Below are positions 15,436 through 15,612 of a DNA stretch of 15,612 nt, piece after piece. The notes under the pieces were generated by a model. That model had not been told where the DNA came from and ran no database searches. It was given only the letters and a program-made list of their open reading frames with translations. This DNA comes from Phycisphaerae bacterium (lineage in GTDB: Bacteria; Planctomycetota; Phycisphaerae; UBA1845; Fen-1342). Each line of letters begins with the position of its first letter. The stretch's first letter is position 1. Location of the stretch: the NCBI GenBank assembly GCA_022842805.1, contig JALHOX010000047.1, positions 1 to 15,612 on the forward strand, read 5' to 3'. Both the position numbers and the translations under genes were made by a program.

Positions 15436-15612
15436 ATGCCTTCGAACCAGGATCAATCAGTCAGCAATGCCGGCGCGAGCGCCTCGCCGCAGGATCGCAC
15501 CGCGCGACCGACACGGCGCGGCGGCGGGCGTTGGATCGCCTCGCTGGCGATCGTTGCGTCGCTGGCATTCGCGCTCGGCTTCGTCGGGCGTCGCTGGTGG
15601 GACGAGCGCCCG
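15436..15612 (+). CDS. Membrane-anchored protein, N-terminal part (runs off right edge)
   Basis: An ATG at 15436 opens a frame that stays open for 59 codons to the window end. The first 30 residues are polar and likely disordered (MPSNQDQSVSNAGASASPQD, then an Arg-rich TARPTRRGGGR), followed by one hydrophobic helix at about 33-50 (WIASLAIVASLAFALGF) and then GRRWWDERP. This fits a single-pass inner-membrane protein with a cytoplasmic N-terminus and its main domain outside the window. No Shine-Dalgarno is present; TAATCT at 15422-15427 is a weak -10 eight bases upstream of the ATG, similar in geometry to the divergent neighbour. Function unknown. Confidence 0.55.
   Translation, partial: MPSNQDQSVSNAGASASPQDRTARPTRRGGGRWIASLAIVASLAFALGFVGRRWWDERP

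Overview
The window reads as ordinary chromosomal DNA from a high-GC bacterium. The most likely source is a planctomycete, possibly the Phycisphaerae: it shows short overlapping operons, a lateral pseudopilin set with one very large member, a direct glutaminyl-tRNA synthetase, a secreted MsrB-MsrA fusion and many alternative start codons. This assignment is an inference from gene style; there is no rRNA or other marker. No tRNA, rRNA, CRISPR array, integrase, transposase or phage gene is visible.

Region 1 (1-3786, minus strand) is a type II secretion / type IV pilus-like pseudopilin operon. It reads GspG-like, GspH-like, a 615-residue GspJ/PilW-like protein, GspI/PilV-like, then a GspK/PilX-like protein that runs off the left edge. 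The last four genes overlap each other. The junction between the major pseudopilin and the minor ones carries a strong hairpin with a UUCG-type cap. The PilW-like protein is about three times the usual size because it carries beta-rich, lectin-like modules and an EF-hand-like calcium loop.

Region 2 (4016-7277, plus strand) is a tight four-gene operon: a ROK-family kinase-like protein without the family zinc motif, a DUF486 small membrane protein (TTG start), a HemN/HemW-like radical SAM protein, and a chorismate-lyase (UbiC/DUF98)-like protein. The last three overlap by 1 and 4 bases. It is the best candidate for an undescribed pathway, perhaps combining radical chemistry with an aromatic acid derived from chorismate.

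Region 3 (7421-9618, minus strand) holds a dolichol/polyprenol-phosphate mannosyltransferase-like GT2 enzyme and a lipoprotein solute-binding protein of the iron(III) ABC type with no transporter partner nearby. Head to head with the latter is the exported MsrB-MsrA methionine sulfoxide reductase (9891-10979, plus).

Region 4 (11042-15612) holds endonuclease IV (nfo, minus), glutaminyl-tRNA synthetase (glnS, plus, GTG start, with an Ala-rich insertion), a cluster of inverted TAGGGTCCGC repeats that also forms the glnS terminator, a four-helix membrane protein of unknown function (minus), and the first 59 codons of a membrane-anchored protein (plus) that leaves the window on the right.

Convergent gene pairs are separated by GC-rich hairpins without U-tracts (7283-7402, 10996-11039). 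No gene-free stretch exceeds 300 bases; the longest, 9619-9890, is described as a feature.
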